This document shows positions 43,301-55,821 of a stretch of DNA of 64,000 nucleotides, in pieces (within the stretch, counting starts at the first letter, position 1; each line of letters opens with the position of its first letter). Source of the stretch: Tetmemena sp. SeJ-2015 (taxonomy: Eukaryota; Ciliophora; Spirotrichea; Sporadotrichida; Oxytrichidae); the NCBI GenBank assembly GCA_027382625.1, contig JAJKFJ010022701.1:1-64000 (forward strand), in the 5' to 3' direction. The position numbers and the translations under genes are program-made. The notes beneath the pieces are model-generated. The model did no database searches and was not told the origin of the DNA. It saw only the letters and a list, made by a program, of their open reading frames with translations.

Positions 43301-46300
43301 GCCATCTGAGTGCTCTTCTCCAAGCAAATGATCATTTTCCTCATTCCTTTCCTGATCGTTAATAAGATACTTTGAGAACTCTTAGTTCCACAAAAATGAT
43401 AAATTAACGCATTTAACTATTCCTAATAGTATTGTTAATCTTGAGTAGTCTTTGATGAAGAATCTTAATTTCCTATTTGATAGCCTTGCTGGACCATATA
43501 CGTTTGAGATGTGTTTTCTCTACGAATATGAAAGCCCTTAACTTTGCATCTGTCTGCTTCTCTGCGTTTATCTCTTTGAGCACCTTGGTCTTGAAGTATG
43601 GGTGGCAGAAGAGGTAGTTCTGTATCTCAAGTACTAAAAACATCAACAGCATAGTGATAGATGGAGAGTCATCTATCTTGGAGAGACCGATACTCTTGGA
43701 AAGTGTCACGTAAAAGTTCATCAATTAATACTTACAAATCAAATTGAAATAAAAACTATCAATGAATTATTTTAATGCTGTGGCAGAAGTTGGAAAGTAG
43801 TTTTCATAATTCTTTTAAGTCTCGATGTTGCATTAAGATCTACCCAAGAATATAAAATTAATTTTTGAGTTTCTGATTGCTGGAAAGCGATAGGGCAAGT
43901 AAAGAAAGGAGATTGGTAGATCAAGAGCACAAAGAACACTATGAAGTTATAAGTCCTGATCTTTTCCAGGATAATCACATTCTTTGTAAAGATCTTTCTG
44001 AACACTATCACATAGTAAACTGATATCTAATAATTTATTAAGATCTATAAATAATTAAAATCGGATTTACATAGCGAGTATAAGATAACCAGCTGACATG
44101 ATATCACTGGCTCCATTGATTGAAAAAGTAGCTGAGAATACAAGCATGTAGCCGATTAGCGAGTATGGAAATCCTTGGAAGATGATTTCTACCAAATTGC
44201 TCATGAAAGATTTCTAATCATTATGGAAAGCAGTAACTTCATCATCTTCATCATGAAGAGTAATCTCCAAATTGCTAATTGAAACTATCTCATTCACGAA
44301 GAAGTAAGAAATTGTTAGACTCAAAACTCCAATTAAGTCAAGAATAATAAAGTAGGAAGATACTCCATTCAGAGACAGCCAAGTTTAGAATTCAAGACTG
44401 CAATCCTTATCATTTTTCTCACAGAAGTAATCTCCGACAGTCATTTTCCATGAATATTAATTTTTATGATGGATCGTTCTAGCCCTTGAATGACTCAAGC
44501 ATCATTAGATATTCGAGCACCAAAATTATTTTTATTTATGCAGGAGGTTATGATGGAGCCTCTGAGTATGTTTACAAGCTTGGATCTATCTTGGTAGTTC
44601 CTAATTGTTTAAAATTACTATATATTTTAATTTTGAAATTGAATCAGAATATAGATTGGGATAGTATTTTTAGTTTAAGAGAACTCCGATAATGATTGCT
44701 TATACAAGGGAAATGAGGTTTAGCTTGGAAAGTGCTATGAAAATGAGAACTAGTATAGAGATCAAGTGAGAGTATTGATAGAAGAATGACTTGAGAATAT
44801 AGTCTCTGAAATCTAGGCAATTCCTAATTGGCTGCTCGTACTGATATATTGCTTGATCTTTTTCATAGCATTTAGTTTACTCAGCCTATTATAGTTCATC
44901 TGCATTTTAATCTTCCGGGAGGCTTATGTCCTCAGTTTGAATTGTAACTCTAAATAATGACTCCAGTTTCAAGGATTCCTTGTGAATGGCACATCATCTT
45001 TATTTTATTAAATTTTAACATAGCATGATGATTAAGAATAGTCCCAAGAGCTAAGTGTAAATGAGATTCTTCTACTCGTCTTGCTTGACTACACCTAACC
45101 ATTTCACAAACCTTTCATCTATCCTGATGTTCAGGAAAATGAATTGGAGTGCGTAAGTGGACAGGAGGGCTATGGATGCAAACTTAGAAATCAGAACGTG
45201 CTAGTTCCTCCAAAACTCATCTTTTTAAGAGTATACGATGTAGATAGCTCCACAAAACAGAACAGTACCAATATCTATTTACATATATTTGCTCATTTAA
45301 ATGACTGATACGTAATTTAAGCAGTAGAAAATAGTTGCTATGATTGGGAGAGGCTTTACTAAATGATAGAGGATAAAGAGCAAGTAGATTTTGGCCTAGT
45401 GAAGGTTGAACTTAAATCGAGTGTCAAAAACTCTAGTTCTTTTCCAGTCTTAATCCTACTCTCTCAAAATGGAAGAGAGATACTTATAGCTCACAAACTT
45501 CAACTGCAAATTGGAAATAGACATAACCAAAGCCAAGCTGAAGAGTTTAATTGGAACCAGAGAGTTTTCGATCCCTAATAACTTTTCTATAAGAGGTAAA
45601 TGCTCATAGTATGATTTGTTCTTGTTATACTTAAATAAAGATAAATTATGATTAAACTCAAACTTTGATGAATGAATACATTTCATAAAGTAAGAATAAT
45701 TTTCTAGTATATAATTTTACAGTGAACTTTAATTTATTGGATATATTTTTGATTTAATTTTGTAATAGCTTCTGTGAAAGCATATGTATAAGCAAAGTCT
45801 TCGAATTAGAACATGTATTTTAGGAAAATGAAAACTAAAGATATCCATTTGAGAGCCATTAAATTTCCATAGAGATCTTTATAAAGCTCGATAGTATCAG
45901 TGGATCTCAAATACTTAATGCAAATAATGCACATCAGGACCAAAAGAATGAAATTAAGAACTGAAACTGGAAGCAGAGAGCACTCTACAAACAAAGCCAA
46001 GAGCATCATGTACAAGGAGTTCTTAATCAAGAACTTAGTGAGATTATCAGATACACCAATTTTGCGTCTCTTGCTTCTAGATTAGGCTGAAGGATCATCA
46101 CTAGTCTCCTCTTCCTCTAGTCTTTCTCTAAGTTCAATTTGATTATAGACTGCAAGAAAATCCTCATATCTCTAGCTGTTCAAGACGTAGTCAGTTATCA
46201 CCAGAACAGAGAGTAGAATAAGGTAAGGAGTGTATTTCAGCAATCTGAGCTCAGTCTTCTAGTACTTTTGAATTCCAATCAAGTTAAGAGTTGCAGTATC

Positions 46301-49238
46301 AAGGTTGAAGATCTCTTCAGGTCTAAACACATCAATGGAATACAGAGAAATAAGGATGAGAGAGTCCACAAAAATAGAGATCCTCCAATATTTCTAAACC
46401 TCTCTGTAGTTAGAAATAGAAAAGAAAAGGAATATCAAGAACAGGCAAGCATTGAAGAGATTTGCATGAGTCACTGATACGAAGAAAATAGCACATAGAG
46501 CAAACTTGGCTGAATGGATGATCATCAAGTCAATAAAATTCTCTATGTAGACCTTCAACTTGATATAAAGTTTGATGAAAGTCCTTCTAAAGGAACCTCT
46601 GAAAGTGTAATCTTAACCTGAGCCAGTATATCTAGGCTTGGCATTAGCAGAGTTTTAATAGTCCTTAGTATGATTTACAACTGAAAAAGTTCTTTGAGAA
46701 AATAGAAGAGACTGATTTTCATCTTGTTCGTCATCTTCCTTCTTATCTTCTTAGATTGTTTCTTAAATAAAAAAATTATAATCATACAAAATGCTTCTTA
46801 TATTATTTAATATTTCGGAAAATTTGGGAAAAATTAATGAGCTTTTAAAATAAGAATGATTATATTTGATTGATATTATTATTGTATTTTTATAAAATTA
46901 AATGTTTTAACCTGTTGTCCTTATCTGGATCTGAGAGTGATTTGTGCGCTCTTCTCTGAGTAATTAGATTGCTTGTATTTGTAGCCAGGCTTGTAGCTGA
47001 TTTTAGATCTTGCCTCCGATATGTCATCTGGAATAGTAAGGAGGTCATCATCGTATTAAACTAAGATAATATATAATTTAATTTGTATCCTTATCTGCTT
47101 AGATCCATTTACTTCTGAGCATCATATTCAAAGGTGTGATTAGCAGAGTCATTTTCCTCCATTCCTTTTTCCTGCATCTAAATGAAGTGACTAAAGTAGA
47201 CTAGCACCAAGAATATCAAAATGTCCAAATTCATAGGGAATAGCTCTTAAGCAATATCTTCTGACTTTTGAATTCCCAAAACTCTCTCAATAATGGCTCT
47301 AGAGTCTTCAAGGTTTTAACTTGGGCTGATAATATGATATAGTACACTTATAATCTGATAGGCAAATAGATACAGTCCAAAAATGAAAATAAGGAACTTA
47401 GAGAACGTCTTGGCTCTCTTTGGATTAGTAATGAATAGTCCTATGACGCAGATAGGAGATATCACAAGGAACAGGATACTGGGATGGATTAAATTGAACA
47501 AGAGCGAGATGGAGAATAGCATGAACACTGATACTGGCTTTAACACTTTGTAAGTGAGCGAAACTCGTTTCCTGAAGTGCTTCTTTAAGTCTGATCTCTC
47601 AGCGAATTCCTGCTTCATTTCTTTGAAAATTCCATCATAGCTGTAATTGAAAGAGATCCTCTAAGATTCAATCAGAAGTAAAAGCACTTTAATATTTGAT
47701 TTAAATTACTTTGGTATACATGGAAATGAAAGAAGGGCCATTAGAAAGTTAAATATAAAACAATCTGAAGAAAGCAACCCAACCAATTGGATGTAGTAAA
47801 GGTTGTCTTAATTAATAGTGTGTGAAGCTTTAATCAGATAGCTAGCTATCAAGTCAGTAATAAGTAGGGCCATGGTAAATAAGTTTATCTTGAAAGACAA
47901 ATTTCTCTGAACTCTTTCCTTACCATAGAATGCATAGGCAAAAGCTTGTAAGATGAAAAGGAAAGTATAGGGGATTTAAATTAAAAAAAGATAGTCAGCA
48001 TAGTAATGTTAATCGAAGAAACAAATGCAAGTAGGATTAGCTGAACTTAGTTGAAAGCAGCACTCTTAAATTTGTAGTCCTTAATAAGCTGAACTGCCTT
48101 CTGTACCTAATAGTTTTTCATTTTTTCAATCCCTTATTAGGGAAGTGGGTCAATTTGCCTTTGAGAGTCTAGATCTTAACCTATAGCTTCTAATTGCTCC
48201 TTTCCTCTGGTCTTAAATAGGGCTTATAAATAATTTAAACGAGCAAAGGAGGAGAGCATAACTACGATTGCTTGCAGAAGTGTGAATTCTTTGCCGTAAT
48301 CAGGACTCAAAATATAAATAAATGTAAATCATTTTTTTAATAGCCTATAAATAGAACATTAAGAATTCTACTTGCTAAGTATCCATAATTATTTGGACAA
48401 TCATTTCAGAATTTTTATTCTAATGCTTACCATAAATTGAAGGAATTTTTCTGACTGAATAAAAAAAGCATAACTTAAAATATAGATGAGGTGGCTAGCT
48501 TGATATTGAATCTTAGTGCACCTGCTAAAGCTAATATAGTCCCTGGGCAATTAAAACAGCCAAGAAAATGAGAACTGATGACACCATAAATGTATAAACG
48601 AATCCATTTCTGATGTTTACTTTATTTCTTCTCTGCTGCTTCAGCACGTCGATGGGCTCATCACTGGCTATACTCAAGTTAATGTAAAGTGAAAATATTT
48701 GTTACCTCTGAGAACATAATAGGCGAGGGTATGAAACAGGAACAGAGTAAAGTTGACAAATCCAAAGAAGTCAAACTGCAAAGTTATTGAAGCTCCCAGT
48801 AGTATACCACTATACAGGTACTTGTTTGTCAGACTCCACGTCCGCGAATTTCACAAAATAAATTATAGATCAGAATTTCTTGCTAAGCCCTCTTTCTACT
48901 ATCTTCAGTTTGGTTCTGGGCTAAGTTACCTTTTTTGAGATGTTTCTTATTAGTGAGATCGATTTTGGGTTTAATTTGAGAGAGAATTTTGGATTGAATC
49001 CTCTGCTTAGTTAAGAGGAGGATGTTGATTTTGAGTGATACTCTTGACCATCTTCTTCACTTGTATTAATTTATTCTTTATACGAATAAACTATCAATAT
49101 ACACTCATTTAGAATAAAGTGAATATGAAATGCAAATGAGAGCTGATGTGCATAACTGAATTCAAGTATGAAAGATATGGCAGTGAACTGGTTAACATTT
49201 GCAAATAATGGTAGAACTATCTTGAGTGCAAGCCACAT
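40341..49238 (-). CDS. Piezo mechanosensitive channel, N-terminal blade to first half of the cap
   Basis: Large multipass cation channel gated by membrane tension. Possible start ATG 49238 (MWLALKIVLPLFANVNQF). Roughly thirty hydrophobic segments follow down to 41.4 kb, for example QFDFFGFVNFTLFLFHTLA, SVFMLFSISLLFNLIHPS and DFLILFWYR-type helices. Near the end come LIFCYLLWVMYFVASALQ and LGLIIVILAPILLFSG. The extracellular cap starts with AFNIAQLTDEDVSSLSYYF, TGWSISPPSLEKF and SNWVFKRNNP, matching the Piezo cap (WRISPPS...W.FQR). The rest of the cap and the pore are not downstream but at 54.5-55.3 kb. Many short AT-rich interruptions, not individually resolved. Confidence 0.75.
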
Positions 49239-49618
49239 CAAGCCAGTCTTAGAATTAAGCATAAGCAAAATTAAAAAAATTGATTTATGAGAATGATATG
49301 GATACCTGAGTCAGAGTCAACAAGGTCACTGATTTCACCTGGCTGGAGAGCGAATGCAGCATCTTCAAACTGCTTCTGCATGTCTCCTCTGCCGAAGAAA
49401 CCGAGATCTCCTCCATTGGCGGCAGATCTGCACTCGCTGACCTCTTGTGCGATTCTCACGAAGTCATCCTGAGATTGAATCTGGCTGCGTACGCTGACAA
49501 TTCCATCTATGGCTTGCTGCTTTGAGCGAGTGACTGGCTTGTTTCTGTAAGAATCATGAGGGTTTCTGGATCCTGTGTGCTTGAGGAGGATGTGTGCTGC
49601 TCTAACTTGGTCGCTCAT
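49238..49618 (-). CDS. Parvulin peptidyl-prolyl isomerase, Pin1 type without WW domain
   Basis: Isomerises phospho-Ser/Thr-Pro bonds in this family. ATG 49618, MSDQVRAAHILLKHTGSRNP (active-site His), basic loop RNKPVTRSK, catalytic Cys in SECRSAANGGDLGFFGRG, MQKQFEDAAFALQPGE, second His in SGIHIILRLA. The last codons are reached through an IES (49251-49294). TGA 49238-49240. About 118 residues, the size of single-domain plant-type Pin1. The stop overlaps the proposed Piezo start as TGATG. Confidence 0.88.
49251..49294 (-). other. IES, pointer AGAAT (plus strand)
   Basis: AGAAT at 49251-49255 and 49290-49294; deleting 39 nt gives SGIHIILRLA then TGA, the normal parvulin C-terminus. Confidence 0.85.
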
Positions 49619-49954
49619 TTTTTAAACTTTGAATTATAATTGATTCCTGTTTAAACCAAGTTGATTAATTCCTTCTCCAGTCAATGGTTCTAAATATAGT
49701 AGAAGAAGGCACTTAAAAATTAATTGGAAGAGTGTGATGTTGCTGATTGATGATAATGTATATTATATTGTGTCTGGCTTCTAGGTTTAAAAATAAAATA
49801 AGCAACCCTTCCTTAATAGATAAGGGCAGATATAGATCTTTAATCACCTAGGCATTATAATTAAATAATATACCCACTTATACTACACTATGGTCCAACA
49901 TCTCCCAGTTCAAGCTAATCTTATTTGCAATACCCTTTAAATAATTCACATATC
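49619..49954. other. Divergent intergenic region
   Basis: Between the parvulin (minus) and the next plus gene; AT-rich, probably holds both promoters. Confidence 0.4.
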
Positions 49955-50964
49955 ATGTCATATTATATATCACATTTTTGCAAGAAATCTACTAATAAAT
50001 TGAGCAAGCCTAATAAATCTACTAATTTGAAGACTCTAAGAGTGAGAGCTTTCTCAAGATAAAATAAGGCCATCAGAAAGATTAAGAGCTCACTCCAGTT
50101 AATCAGAAGAAAGCACTCTTCTCTCAGTACTCAAGCCTCCGAGGTGGACACTGGATCCGCCTATTAGTTGGTGAATTCTTACAACGCCTCTGATTACTCT
50201 AATTCACAGTGGTCTTCCCCAGATTCAAGTCAAATAAAGACATTTCATTAATGTTTTAGTCCTAAGAGGTTCTCTTAATTCGCTCGATTAATTAATGAAT
50301 AAAATCAATCGCCAATCAAACAACAGAGTAAAATTATTATCAAAAAGTGCTTATAATTAGAAGCTAACACCAACAATCATAAATTTACACATACACTCTT
50401 GTCATTTGAATTTATAGTACAATCGTAAATAAAGTTTTGACTCGTAAAGTTCCACCTTAAATTCATCCAGCGAGGTGCAAAGTCCTGTTTAGTCTCAGCC
50501 AAAGCTAGCATTAAATCTTAAGTCAAGTTCTCAAAGTCAAAATCTTAGAGAGCAAAATACTCAGGCTGTTCAATAAACCCCCCTCTCATCAGACACTTAA
50601 AGTAAAGGCCCATATCTTTTATACTTATATCACTTAAACCCCTATAATTAACTAGCGATCCAATCAAGCAAGTCAAATCGCAATCGATTCACTATATTTT
50701 TAAGTCCTAGTCTCCCCTCGCAGCCTCATCTGATAAACTTAGAGAATATAAGCCAACAAAGCCTTCTAACTTAAAACTTATTCAGCGTCAAAGAAATCCA
50801 ATACATCCCTGGACTACCCACCTCACAAAAAATATCTTACTATATTCTTTATTTAAATAGTTTAGGGAGAATCAGTCTCTCTTAATTCTCATATTAAAGA
50901 TATTCTGAAGCACTACGATGTTTTAGATAAATTAAATGATTTTATTGATTTGAATGATTGCTGA
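49955..50964 (+). CDS. Unrecognised Ser/Gln-rich protein
   Basis: ATG 49955 (MSYYISHFCKKSTNKLSK) to TGA 50962-50964. Basic N-terminal third (RQNKAIRKIKSSLQLIR), then Ser/Asn/Gln-rich low complexity (SYNASDYSNSQWSSPDSS, LNLKSSSQSQNLREQN), ending in HIKDILKHYDVLDKLNDF. Frame changes near 50430 and 50880 suggest IESs. No domain recognised; probably disordered. Confidence 0.5.
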
Positions 50965-52148
50965 TTTAGTGAGTGTAACTTATTCAAAATAAATTAGGCT
51001 TTACTTATATAACTTATAAGCTGAATCCCTTTGTCTTCTCTCCATCTCTGGTGTGTTTGCTTGAGCAAGGTTTTACTCTGGATTTTCAGGTTGAAGTCTT
51101 CTTCCAGCAATTATTTATAATAAAATGCTCTTTCTTCATCTGAAATAAGATAGCAGTCCAAAAAATCTTCCGTCTATTTTTCCCGACAGGATTTGAAAGT
51201 TTTAGAGGGATTTTTAGGATTAATAACATTGCGTTCTTTTTCTTATCTGGAATAAATTGTAGTAGCGATTTTCCAAGATTCAAAATAGTAGCAGTTTTAC
51301 TAGAGTGAGAGATTATAGTTTATGTGCAGAGGGGAGAAATGGTCACTCGTATATGCAGGGTTTTATATAGTGAGAGAAGGGATCAGAATTTACTATTGAT
51401 ATAATTTAGGTATGTACAGGATGTGGATGTGTCAAAATTGGCGGCTGAATTTTAAATCCACAGTCAGTTGATTTATAGAAGGGGTGTTGATAATTTACTT
51501 TTGTTTTTAAATGATTGGGCAACTCGGTTGCACTCAATATTAGAATTGAGAGCAGTTGCTGAATGTGTTTGATTATTAATAGAGGTTATTATTTCTAAGG
51601 AGAGCAGCTTGAGGCAGCTGTGTGCTACTATTTTAAGAGTTGAAGGGGGCAGACTGGAATTTCTATTATGGGAAATTAGCAGCAGCCACAACACCTGAGT
51701 AGACAGGGTTTGAAGTATAGTTCGTGTAGCTCACGCGTGCTGAGGTCTCTAATAAAGGCTGATCCTGCCCTCTTCTCACGAAATCCCCAATCAAAAATTA
51801 TTCATAATAAGTTATTTTTGACTTCTTAAAATAATTGAATGTCTGGGAACTAATTACAAGTCTGGTTCCACCAATTAGCTAAATGCTCAGGAGATGGCTT
51901 CACAATGAAAAACTTTCCATCGCTTGGCAGAGTCAAGTCTCCTAAAATATATATCTAATAAATAAGTACATTCAAATTATTGGGTAAAATATTCTTAGGA
52001 GCAGGCAAGACATCGTAGAATAAAGCCAATTATTAGGAAATTTGTGTTTGAAATTTGTAAAATATAAAATAATATATAAACAGTTAACAAAGAAGACCTT
52101 ATAAAAAATTAGATAAGCTTTTCCCAAAAAATATCACAACTAAGAATA
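50965..52148. other. Unclear; short minus-strand coding-like stretches
   Basis: Minus-strand pieces such as GKSLLQFIPDKKKNAM at 51.1-51.3 kb look partly coding, but no frame or family holds up. From 51780 to 52148 it is AT-rich with nothing seen. Confidence 0.3.
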
Positions 52149-54345
52149 ATGAGATCGGCTGCAAAAGACCTAAAAGACCTGATTGCGAAGAACAGAGGAT
52201 CCAATCTTAACGCAAGCAGTAATGCAATAGTGGAACATGAAGTAGATGAAGTAAAACTGAACCCCAAACAATTTGGCAGTATTATATTGTGTAGGGTTTA
52301 GTTGAGCTTGAGGACACTGCAGCATTCGATACAACTAATCAAACCAAAAATTATAACAGCAACTCTATTGTTAATGTTAAACATTAATCCTCACTCAATA
52401 AGAGAGGAAGCTCTAATTTATGCCCTTATTTTTATGAAATACAATTATAAGCATCGGTCCAAGCAGTAAGAACTTTTATCTTTTTTCAATATTTTCTGAT
52501 CGTCCTTGAATATAACTTTCCATTAGATGAGTTGCAGAACAAGTTATAGAAGCTGCAATAGCTTTCTTCAAATGACAAGGACGTGATAGACGCCCTACAA
52601 AAGAAGCTACAAAACTTGAAGATTGATTATGACTAACTGCAGCAAAAGCATTCAGCCCTTCAGCGTAACTATGAAGGGGTCTCTGTGTATGCTGCTTCTA
52701 ACTAATTGTGTATTTTATTTTTCTGATAAGGCAGAGCATACTAAACTGCGGACGATGAGAGAGATGGCAGAGAAAGAAGCCTTTGAACTCAGAAAGAGAT
52801 CTCAAGAGCTAGAGGAGCAAAGTAAAGCAGCAAAATCACAAATCGATCAACTCACAATCACCAATAACGATTTGAGAAACAGGCTGGATGCTAAAGTGAG
52901 GGAGTGCGATAAACTCAGGGAAGAGCAGAAGAAGAAGGAAAAGTCTGCAGAGGACAAACTCAATCTAGTCAATTGTAAGTGCATAGTGCGCTGTTCTTAA
53001 ACTTATTCCTCATAGAAAGCAATAAGCAACTGAATGAGTAGAACACTAAAATGAAGGCAGACTTGAAGAAGGCACTAGATGATAATAAAGAACTGCAAGA
53101 CTAGATAGAAAGGCTTAAGAATTAACTATCACAGGCTGGAGAAAGCATGCACCTGATCGAGATCTTCAAATAGAAAGAAGAAGACTACGAGAATCAAATC
53201 CTGGGCTTACACTCTAAGCTCAGAGCTACAGAGGAAGAGTTATTTTTTGTTGCACGGTAGATTGATTGAGAATGAAGAGCTACTTCAGCTTTCGCAAAGA
53301 CTGGGAAGTTTAAATAATTCTAACGAACAGAAAATACAAGTCCTGACCATGAATTTAAACCAAACGAATTCACAACTACAAATGATAAATTCCTAATTCA
53401 AAGAAGCCACGGACAACCTGCATATCGAGTAGGAGAACTCTCACAAATTCAAAACCGAAAGAGATGATTTAGAGGAGCAGCTTACTCGAGCTCAACATGA
53501 AATTGAAATGCTCCAAAAGGATTCATCTTCAAGCACCGATTTAATGGCTAACAGGATCAAGGAAATGGAAGCAGAGAGGAAAACCTTAAAAAGCCAACTT
53601 GAGAAATTAGATGCAGATAACTATCGAAGTAACAGAGAGAAGATGAAATACTCATCTATTTATTTTTAAGGCGGATTTATAGTAAGCCAGAGACAAAGCA
53701 TTTGCAGACGCAGAAAGTTTGAAGATAAAGATAAGCGAACTTCAGAAGGACTTAGATAATTATAAAGAATCGAATTCCAATTTGCAACAGCAACTACAAG
53801 GTAAGATCATACAAGCAAGTTAAGTTACATATCATAGATCAAAAGAATAGTAGCAATATGAAGGACAAAGAGCAGGATGCACTTTATTAAGAACTCAAAT
53901 AATTTAAAGTGTTGATTGAGGATCTTCAAAAGAAGCAGGGAACTTTAGAACGTGAACTTTAAGCTAATTAGAAGCAAGCTGATAAGTTAGTACAAGTAAA
54001 AAAGGGTATCCAAGATGCCGTGGCTAAAATGAAGAAGAGCTTCGAGAGCATAGATACAACACTCTCATGCCTAAGCTGTTTGGAATATCTTGTCGATCCT
54101 TTAACCTTAGTTTGTGGGCACTCTATCTGTGTCAAGGTGAGATTTTGCATAAAGAGTTATCCAATTTATAGTGCTTTAACCTACATTCTGATCCAAAGAG
54201 TAAAGATTCTCTCGTGTTTTGCGAAGAATGCAAGATTGAAACTAAAAACAAGAACCTAAGAGAAAGTAAAGTTATTAAGACGATATGTGATAAGTTCCTT
54301 TTTACTAAAGCATGCATAGAAGAAGTCAAAGCATTAGTTAATTGA
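52149..54345 (+). CDS. Long coiled-coil protein with C-terminal RING-type zinc finger
   Basis: ATG 52149 (MRSAAKDLKDLIAKNRGS). A heptad-rich coiled coil follows from about 52540 to 54010 (LQKKLQNLKIDYDQLQQK, LRKRSQELEEQSKAAKSQ, NQLSQAGESMHLIEIFKQ, EDLQKKQGTLERELQANQ). The C-terminus carries LSCLSCLEYLVDPLTLVCGH then SICVK, and after a break FCEECKIETKNK: a C-x2-C, C-G-H, C-x2-C RING/U-box-like pattern, suggesting a ubiquitin ligase. TGA 54343-54345. Interruptions near 52300, 52470-52530, 52690-52735, 52975-53020, 53270, 53650-53680, 53800-53840 and 54137-54180 are IESs or introns. Confidence 0.65.
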
Positions 54346-54516
54346 TAAATCATACCTAAAATAACAACTTAAATAAGTCCTATAATTATCGTTTAGAACA
54401 ATATTTTGATGCATTAATTATTTCTATAGTTTGATTTTGAAAGCTACTGAAGTAATTTAGTAATGAATTTGAGAGTCATAGAAATAAAGTAACAAAGAAA
54501 GACCTCATAAATTCTA

Positions 54517-55320
54517 TCATGCATTTTTATCGATGCTCTGCATAGAGGATGGATTCTACTTGAGTTAGTAAGATTGAGCCAACAAGAAGTTATTCTTTTT
54601 CATGATGAGTTAATGGTGGGTCTAGGAGAGAGAGTTAAGACTAGAATGGTCTCCCTTGCTAGTTTAAATTGGATTCTCTGTAATCTTCATTAGTGCCTCA
54701 GGACTCCTGTATATTCTAATCAACAACTCATACAGTTTTAAAGAAAATAAGTTAGATTCTTTAAATTTATGTGAAGTTTCTTTTCCCTAATCAAGTCTCC
54801 TTCTAGCTGCGCGATGAAAATGCCCTCACAAATTTCAAATAGCTGCTCAATATGGTTCATCTCTTCATAAATAACTCGCTGCGATATCCTGTCAAAGATA
54901 AGTCTCAAGAATCGACCAATAGCCACCACTATGGTTGCGTAGAGGCCAACCACTGACAGTTGAAATGCACTTCCAAATAATGACCCTATTACCTCCTCGT
55001 TGTACGCAATTATCACCAAGTTAAAAACTAATTTAAGAAAGCTCTGAGTATTCTTTGAAGTGTGATTTGCCTTTTAGTTTTTTGCTTAGGATTGAGATAT
55101 TCTTGTACTATTAAATACCCCTGTAGAATCAGATGTTGGTATTGAGAGTGTCCAATAAAATCCTTCCCCTGAGAAATATTTCTTTTTATCTTCATTAGAT
55201 GAGCTTTATCGATTGAGAGTGAGCTCGCAAGCTGAGAACTACTAAATTTCTTACTAAGGTTGCAGTTCTAAAGGCATTGAAATCTGAGCTGAATTAAGTT
55301 TAAATATTTTAGTTAGCAAG
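54517..55320 (-). CDS. Piezo channel, C-terminal MDS (cap end, pore helix, C-terminal domain)
   Basis: Minus-strand reading: LELQPQQEIQQFSACELTL, KYFSGEGFYWTLSIPTSD, then LVIIAYNEEVIGSLFG. The outer/inner pore helix region is SVVGLYATIVVAIGRFLRL, followed by FDRISQRVIYEEMNHIEQL and YELLIRIYRSPEALMKIT. This matches the Piezo C-terminus (LYVSIVLVIGKFVR, RSPETMIKWT in vertebrates). TGA 54517-54519. It completes the channel at 40.3-49.2 kb but lies upstream of that gene's start on the same strand. One IES near 54745-54785. Confidence 0.82.
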
Positions 55321-55821
55321 CTATCTACCTTTATTGAGCTAATTTAGATAAGATAGTTTATTTAGGGGGGATATTATATATTAGTCATAACAATAATAAA
55401 GTACTAAATTAAACATATTTTAAAATACTAATAATTCAATAAATGTTTTTATAAAATTAAGCCAAATTCCATATTTAAAAAAAAAAACAAAACATAATGA
55501 TTTCTTTTACATATGAAGAAAAAACCTTTCTTAACATTATGATTCGAAATGCAATTATATTTTTTTGAATAATTAAAATATGTCTTCTTTGAAATCATTA
55601 TACAAGAGGAGATGTGATCGTCTCCCTATACCTTATTTCCAAAGCTAAATGATCTGCAAATCAATGAGGATAAAATAATTACGTCAATTATTATTAGGTG
55701 TCAAGTTAATTCTGAGATAAGGATTCCAAATTTATTAGTGCTTCATAATGCTTCCTATTCAAAGGTCCTTACAAAAATCATTATATGTAAATATTATTTA
55801 TAGAAATATAAATTATAGAGT
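55321..55821. other. AT-rich spacer
   Basis: Extremely AT-rich; no frames or repeats of note. Confidence 0.5.
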
